NCBI RefSeq assembly: GCF_004210375.1
Contig: NC_134834.1
Location: 91,888,170-91,952,169 of the forward strand
Direction of reading: 5' to 3'
Source: Tachypleus tridentatus
Taxonomy: Eukaryota > Arthropoda > Merostomata > Xiphosura > Limulidae
DNA: 64,000 nt
Positions 57,649 to 64,000 of this stretch are shown one piece after another (position 1 is the stretch's first letter; every line of letters begins with the position of its first letter). The notes below the pieces were generated by a model that saw nothing but the letters and a program-made list of their open reading frames with translations, was not told where the DNA came from and made no database searches. Made by a program: the position numbers and the translations under genes.

Positions 57649-59595
57649 TCAATATCTTTTTCTTTCCACGTTTGACCCTGTCGTCATCAGCTGTGTGATT
57701 TCTTTTTCGTATCCACGTTTGAACCTAAACCCTCCTTCTGCCTCTGTGGAACGAAGAGCAACAGTACCGATGATATTTATGGCCTTTTGTACAGTTCTTG
57801 GAATCTCATGATTACAGCGATTCCGTAGGACGTTTTCCACACAGTCAGGGAAATCATTAATGCTAATTTCGTGATGAAAGAGCTTACTGAATTCATACAA
57901 TTTTTCTTCAGTGGCTTTCCAAGGGACAACAATTTAATCAGTATTCCAAGAATCTGGCTCAAGTATGTTACCAGTTCATGAATTTTATTGTCATTTTAAG
58001 TGACCACAATCCATCAATCCGGCTTTCATATTTTTTTTATTACTGCTTCCAGTAGTTTTGGTTTTCAACAAATTCAATATTCCTAAAGGCGTCAGGAGAA
58101 ATGGTTTCATCGATTTTTTTTCAAAGGTTCCCCTAGTTTATTTGAGCATTTCAAATGCCTTAATGGAACTTTTACTAGTTTTTCAGTTCTTGCTAAGTTT
58201 AAATTACTGACTTTAAGAGCATTAGAAAGTAAAGAAATTTCTCGTAATATATCTATCATTATTGCTAAATCCTCCAGAAAGAAGTTGTTGCAAAGACGGC
58301 TTGTCATTCCTGAATATTTTTTCTCACTAGAAAAATATTTTTATAATGCTGGATAAGCACGCCATACAGCAAGTGTTGATCTTAGGCTGCAAGCAGCCCA
58401 TTTTGGTCCCAAAACTCTACCAATCTACATAATTTCTAGTCCAGTTTCTTCCGAAATGTTGAAAGTTCCATTTGGTTTTTGTTTCATTGGTGAAAGATCG
58501 TGTAGATTTTATCTATGAACACTTTGAAGTGATTCACTCGTTTTATATCTGTGATAGAATAATTTAAAACCAGTTGAAAACGATTATTTAAACAATGCCA
58601 AATTATGATGTCAGGAAAATCATTATTAAGTTCAGTGCTCACTCCTGACTTGCGGCCAAGCATTACACTTGCACCATCTGAGCAGAATGCAGCCAAATTA
58701 TTTTTCAAATATCTACTATTAAATCTTGCAAACCTTTTAATAGAGATGTGTATATAATATCAGCATCCTGTTCTTTCGACTCAATCAAATCAAGAAAAAT
58801 TATTGACGACAGATCACAATCTTCAACCTTTACAAAAATTATGATCACTGGTTTACTAGATATGGTTAAAGCTTCATCAATGATGACATAGAGTTTTAAA
58901 GTTGTTCAATTGTTTTAAGTAGCAGTTTCTCGAGAATGGGGTACCACTTCCATGTTTAACCAATTTTTTATTTGTAGCTGAATCTTATCTTCAACGCCAG
59001 AAAATGGCTTGCTTCGTTTTGCTACACTGTAGATTGTATTACAAACCTTACACGTAGAGCTGATATATTTTATATTTTTGGTTTATTTTGTCTAGGCATT
59101 TGGCAATTGCATCATCTGCACGATCTTTCAATTGCATTGCACATATATTGTGTGCCTTTGATGAAAAAATGTTCATTCATATTTTTTCTGAGAGATGCTT
59201 GCTGAACAGTTTTATTTCTTCCTGATGTTTCAACACTGTAGCTTCTCCATTCCATCGATGAATTCCCTTCATGTTGATGGAATCACATTTGGCACAATGA
59301 TCACAACCAAGTTTGTTGCTGTAAACAACCAAACTATCATATTTTTTCTTGAACTCCTTCGCCTGCTCATACTTTAGCAAACCAGAAGAGCAGTTGCTGG
59401 ATATTCATCATCTCAAGTTTGCGCGGTATTAGAAGCGGAAGTTTCATTGCATCTTGAAGTTGCTGGTGTTAGATGTTCAATTGGATCTTGCTTTGAAGTT
59501 TCAGTTCTTGAGGTTTTTCTTACAAACTCCAGTATATCGTGTCGCTGCTTCATTTTAGAGGCTGAAGCCTGAAATGCCAAAATTCCTTTAATCAA
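57649..59595 (-). pseudogene. hAT-superfamily transposase relic (KIAA1586/ZMYM-like lineage)
   Basis: Order on the minus strand: an N-terminal piece (59413-59595, KQRHDILEFVRKTSR); a Cys-rich piece with GCDHCAKCDS (59177-59380), likely a zinc-binding domain; KPFSGVEDKIQLQIKNWLN (near 58950); [15 protein letters not shown] (near 58790); [17 protein letters not shown] with [13 protein letters not shown] (58484-58708), the RNase H-like catalytic core; LCNNFFLEDLAIMIDIL (58107-58307); and ALRSTEAEGGFRFKRG (57649-57900), the C-terminal dimerisation region. At least five stops or frameshifts break it. Such proteins moved hAT elements by cut and paste, and some were domesticated in animals. Nothing here suggests function. 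Confidence 0.93.
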
Positions 59596-59730
59596 AAATA
59601 AATATTAACATAACTTCATCACAAACTTATTATTAAACTTTTATCACAAAGGCTAAAAATATAGAATTGTTTTCTAATTATTTTTATAAATTTTCATATG
59701 AAAACTATTTTTATAATCATCTTTTAATTT

Positions 59731-60026
59731 TTTTGGCGGCATTGTTTGTTTGTTTGTTTTGGAATTTCGCACAAAGCTACTCGAGGGCTATCTGTGCTAG
59801 CCGTCCCTAATTTAGCAGTGTAAGACTAGAGGGAAGGCAGCTAGTCATCACCACCCACCGCCAACTCTTGGGCTACTCTTTTACCAACGAATAGTGGGAT
59901 TGACCGTCACATTATACACCCCCACGGCTGGGAGGGCGAGCATGTTTAGCGCGACGCGGGCGCGAACCCGCGACCCTCGGATTACGAGTCGCACGCCTTA
60001 CGCGCTCGGCCATGTTTTGGCGGCAT
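59731..60026 (-). mobile_element. SINE-1 copy nested in hAT element
   Basis: Element 59743-60014 in reverse. Perfect 12-bp duplication TTTTGGCGGCAT at 59731-59742 and 60015-60026. Near full length; head slightly cut (ttacgcgctcggccatg). Member of the GCGCGTTAAGG subfamily. Confidence 0.97.
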
Positions 60027-61254
60027 ATAAAGAAAGAAAATTAATTTAACGTTTAACTGTTTTTGCAAATATTGTTTTTAGATGACTGTTCCGCTTACAT
60101 AAAGAATTTTATATAAGTATATATCAACAAGCATAAATATAATTTTACCAAGCCATACAATTATAACACAAATGTGGTGTTTCGGTTCATGTTTATACCT
60201 ATTATTGGAAAATTTTTTCTACAAAAGTATTAGTATCCAAATTTCGTATCCTGTCAGTATGAAAATACAAGTCAAAGAGAGATTCTGTATCCTGAGCAAA
60301 AAAACATGAAGAGAGATTCTGTATCCTGAGCAAAAAACATGAGATTTTATTCCTTAGATGATCAGACACCATCACTTACTACGTTTAACATTTTTTGTAA
60401 TATGCACATTAAAAAAGCTTTGCCATGTCCGAATAAATTAAGTGTTTAACCGGTACAATTTGGCTTTAAAAAGGTGAGGGACAGCAATAATAACCAGCCA
60501 GTACTGTAAACATCGAGAACGAAAACGTCAATCTACGCTAAATCTCTAATCCATGAACTTTTAATTTTCTCTAGAATAGTAAAACCTACAAAAGAACATT
60601 AAGCCTCACAGTTTAACGTTAATAGTGTAAAAGTATACATAGACTACATCATTTTTCAAACTCACCTTCCTCTCTCTGTCTGCTCCAAGTATGATAGATG
60701 ACTGATACCAAACATTCACAGAGGAAAATGTAGGCTTACATTGGTCTACGGCAATGCTCTTCTTCCTTCGTCTAAGATGGCTGATCTGTTACTTATAGAT
60801 GCTAGTGCAAACCAGCCCTCAAACATTATCGTACTAATTTACAATTGTGTTATTACGCGACTTTACGCAGCAAGAATCCTCATAGTGACAGTCGATACAT
60901 TGTACATCTAGCATCCGAGGGTTAAGAGCCGATTCGGCGAACTCGTGAAATTTTAAGAACATGTTCTCACGAACCGGGCGAATCCCACCAATGCTTCTAG
61001 ACTTGTATATAATATATAAAGGTGTCATATAAGTAGCCTGTTATTAAGAATAGGCATTAAACTGACTAAAGTTAATCATTCTTGATGAAATTAAAATATT
61101 TCTAGTCACAAGATCTATGAAAGTTTATAGCATGTCTGGAACAGAAATTACGGAAGTGCTTTATTTTAAAACGTTATGTTCTATCGTAACAAAAAATTGT
61201 CATGTTTAAAACACACCACCACTCTTATCTGTTGATTTTCAAAATTCATGCTGT

Positions 61255-61416
61255 ATAGAAAGCAGGGGCGTATTTAGGTATGGACTGGAGAGGGCCCATG
61301 GTCTTAATGAGGATTCATTGATATTTTTATTATATGTAAAAATCATGGGATATAGGTCCAACAAAATTTATTAGCCCCTGGGCCCATACAACCTTAAATC
61401 ACCCACTACTAGAAAG
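61255..61416. mobile_element. Candidate hAT-type MITE
   Basis: 61263-61408 begins CAGGGGCGTATTTAGG and ends, on the other strand, TAGTGGGTGATTTAAGG, a degraded inverted repeat. Flanks ATAGAAAG (61255-61262) and CTAGAAAG (61409-61416) match at 7 of 8. gggcccatgg and gggcccatac lie near the two ends. Its ends differ from the 57.5-kb hAT element, so a different hAT family mobilised it. Confidence 0.6.
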
Positions 61417-61468
61417 ACAACTGTTTCAAAGCGTCAGTTCATCGGTGCTGCGTCCAGCCTTAACTTAC

Positions 61469-61662
61469 CACGCAGTTGAAAGGATATTTCGCGACACATT
61501 TGAAACTTCGTTAATTTTGTTTCGTATTGTTGCCTGGTACACGTAAATGTCTGTGAATTCTCTCTCATCTGTTACACGACGCCACTCTTTGCTTACATGG
61601 CTGTGTACTGCTGCTTTCAGATCTCTTTCTGGATGGTCCCAATTTAATTTGTATTCCTTTGT
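61469..61662 (-). CDS. Candidate coding exon, unidentified protein
   Basis: A minus-strand frame is open for 64 codons and ends at a consensus donor GTAAGT (61463-61468). The residues are protein-like and charged: KLNWDHPERDLKAAVHSHV, KEWRRVTDEREFTDIYVY and IRNKINEVSNVSRNIL. The 5' boundary is unclear: the AG at 61666-61667 would put a stop in this frame, and the next AG has a poor pyrimidine tract. A second frame is open for about 35 codons. No family is recognised. It could be a host exon or a fragment of an unrecognised mobile-element protein. Confidence 0.3.
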
Positions 61663-64000
61663 TTACTAATGCCAAGTACAATAGATAAGCCCCACCCTGG
61701 AAACGTTACATCCCCGATATAAATACGATATAAAAAAAAAGTGTGTAGACATCTTGCTTCTGCAACAACTGTTACTCTTCAAGTGGCTTCAAATTACCAA
61801 CTTACCACAAAACAAGAAAGCGTAGTTCAAACACACTATGCTAAACAGTGACTTTGTAGTTGTTATAGCTGTACGTCACTTGCATATTCTGAATCATTTT
61901 AACATAACGTGCTAAATCATCTGTATAGAATTTTCTTTATACACTGCGTTTACTAAGTTATGAAAACTTAGTTTTACAATAACCAATAAAACAAGGCGGT
62001 TATTGGTTAAGAATGATTTCTCAAATTCAAAAACGAAACTTTAGAAATAAATTTTCGTTAACCCTCAATACAGCTCAAACATTTTATATAAAATGTTTAA
62101 AAAGTTGAAATACAAATACGGAAGTTTAAAAACCGGTTAATGTTTAATATCGTTGTCATTTAGATATATTGAACTTTTATTTTAAATCTTAACAATGGTA
62201 GATAGTTTTTCCAGCACAAAGCATTCCATGAAATAACAATAAAAGTTTAATAGTAGTTTTAGCTTCTACAATTTTTGTAGCTTGTATTCAAATGTTAAAC
62301 TTTGTCATTTACGACAAACTTAATTCTAAGGCTTACGTACTTGTTAACGAATTTATAATAGTTGTTGCTCTAAAGTTGTTAGTATATACCACTTTTACAA
62401 CTTTCACAAAACGTTACGTTAAAATGAAAATTGTAAGAAATTTTATGATTTTTTAAATGTATAATATTTACAGCTCTATTTTTCAAGTAAAAACTGATAA
62501 AATAATAAAAAAAATCCATAAGGCGAAACGAATGTGATAATTATAAATGATTTAAGATTAATAATCTACAATTTCACTTCAAACACTTGATTGTAGCTCA
62601 TCTCCAGTGTTTGAAACAGTTGGTTTCAGTCAGAAATATAAACTATTACTTTTTAATCCTATAAGCTGTTGAAACACATTTTCCTAAACGTATTTTATTG
62701 GTTACATGGACCCTATATGGCATATTTATTACAAAAAGTGTAGATAATAGTAACCTCAACTGTGCAATTAATCAAAGTATTCTATGTTGTAATGTTTGGG
62801 TAAATTCTTCTTCAGTTCTTAACACTAGGTATTGCACAAGATAACAACATTATTAATCAAAGTAAGTCAATACATGGTTTCCACTTACAGTGATACTAAA
62901 AGTTTTTACCCAATTGATTTTGCAATGTATGATCCCTTTGATGATAAATTAAATCAGGTTTGGTTTGTTTGGACTTGTTTTTAGATTTCAGTTTTATACA
63001 CCTGTTGAAATTACTTGGTTGATATATTTTTCTTATTTATAACCAATTTTCATTTTCTTTCTCCTTGTTTGAAAATCCTCTGTCAATTTAATAACAAAAT
63101 CTTACACATAACCTACTTTCCATACTAAATTAATCATGTTCATGGTCTTTAATAGATCTTTTGTGATAAAATTAAAAGAAAGTGCCCCACAAAACTAAAT
63201 AAAAATTTGTAATCCATAACACACTCCATTACTCTTGTCAACTTTCAACAATTACTACTGCCAAAAATATTTTGTTGGTGACTTCTAACCATTAAAAAGA
63301 AAAATATAAATAATGCTAATGTATACCAATCAATCCCAGTGGTTCAAAAAGAAAAATGAACATTAAGTACACTGCAAAATAACTAAGTTTAAATTTTAAA
63401 TTTATCTTAATGCTGTTAAAAGATAAAAAAGAAACAATTTCATTAAATATATTTGTCAGAAAATCTTGTAATGTTCTAAAACATCACTGGTAAAAGTAAA
63501 ATCATGTAAATTAAAATCAATTGTTCAAGTAAGTCCATTATCAATATAAATAATACAATTTGCTTTTTGTATTACGTAATGAGCTAATCTTGCAATTAGT
63601 TTAACACTGGGAAAGTATGCAAGAATACCTCTATTATTTTAATATCAAATACAAACACAACATTATAGTGGATCTTACAAGTTTTATTCCAAATAGTATA
63701 AAATATTTTTAAAAATCACACGCGTCTTAAAGTAGAATGGAGCAGGGATTGTTTTTCAAAACCTATCTATAATTTACCAATAACTTTTTCCAAGTTAGTG
63801 GTTTTAAAAAAAATTTCAATTCACCTTCATTAATAACAACAGCACAATAACCTAGTATACATGTTAACAAAAGCAGAGTACTTTATTAATACTAATAATA
63901 CACTACCTGATTTTAATAATGCATACATAAGGTTATAGTATGCTGCAAATTTCTTAAATTACTTGCTTTTCCAGTTTTCACAGTAATTACAATTTTATCT
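61663..64000. other. About 2.3 kb very AT-rich sequence
   Basis: No SINE, transposon relic, RNA gene or supportable exon is visible. The absence of SINEs over more than 2 kb contrasts with the density elsewhere. Confidence 0.5.

Larger units (their letters stand above)
57523..61001 (-). mobile_element. hAT element with terminal repeats and 8-bp target duplication
   Basis: Element 57531-60993 (3463 bp). The left end CAGTGGTGGGATT (57531-57543) and the right end, read on the minus strand, CATTGGTGGGATT (60981-60993) match at 12 of 13 positions. Flanks are CTTCCAGA (57523-57530) and CTTCTAGA (60994-61001), matching at 7 of 8. An 8-bp duplication is the hAT superfamily hallmark. The interior holds a minus-strand transposase relic (57649-59595) and a later SINE-1 insertion. 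About 1 kb of non-coding sequence separates the SINE from the 5' end. Confidence 0.93.

Noticed and set aside
60834-61028. 64-codon minus-strand frame spanning the hAT right end
   Set aside because: It runs across the element boundary and target duplication, so it cannot be an original gene of either.

Overview
This window is repeat-dominated, AT-rich nuclear DNA from an animal, most likely a chelicerate arthropod. The dense tRNA-headed SINEs with an (AAAC)n tail look to me like horseshoe crab genomic sequence, but that is recollection and not something the window proves. Eukaryotic origin is clear from the SINE families with target-site duplications, degenerate Tc1, mariner and hAT transposases, non-LTR and Penelope-like reverse transcriptase relics, and a tRNA gene with internal A and B boxes. 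No complete protein-coding gene is visible. Nearly all long open frames are repeat DNA or shadows of transposon relics.

Layout. Positions 1-5048 are a tandem satellite of about 126 copies of a 40-bp unit with higher-order structure; its left edge lies outside the window. From 5.6 to 10.4 kb there are several SINEs and one intact-looking tRNA-Ser(UGA) gene (8092-8173). A broken mariner transposase lies at 10515-11105. From 11.9 to 33 kb the sequence is unique AT-rich DNA seeded with SINEs, a 355-bp foldback element (21616-21970) and a small Penelope-like 3' fragment (27960-28170). A nearly full-length Tc1 element (33259-35013) carries a nested 247-bp mariner-type MITE. From 35.8 to 39.3 kb there are three minisatellites, the last split by a SINE. 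SINEs continue to 50 kb. A Tc3-like transposase relic at 49690-50330 has the same ends as the foldback element. A 15/45-bp minisatellite open in three reading frames occupies 50658-51235. From 53.2 to 56.4 kb there are two LINE C-terminal relics and a Penelope-like RT piece. A 3.46-kb hAT element with matching 8-bp target duplications spans 57531-60993. The last 2.3 kb is AT-rich and mostly featureless.

Three SINE families are recognisable. SINE-1 is about 270-280 bp with some 29 copies, SINE-2 about 120 bp, and SINE-3 about 125 bp. Their tRNA-like heads differ, but all share the 3' core CAGATAGCCC..TGT-GCTTTG, which suggests one LINE machinery mobilises them. Perfect or near-perfect target-site duplications can be read directly for many copies, including 5'-truncated ones.

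Possible host coding sequence is limited to two candidate exons on the minus strand (46354-46465 and 61469-61662). Both end at a consensus GTAAGT donor. They may belong to a gene or genes whose introns fill part of this window. I could not identify either product.
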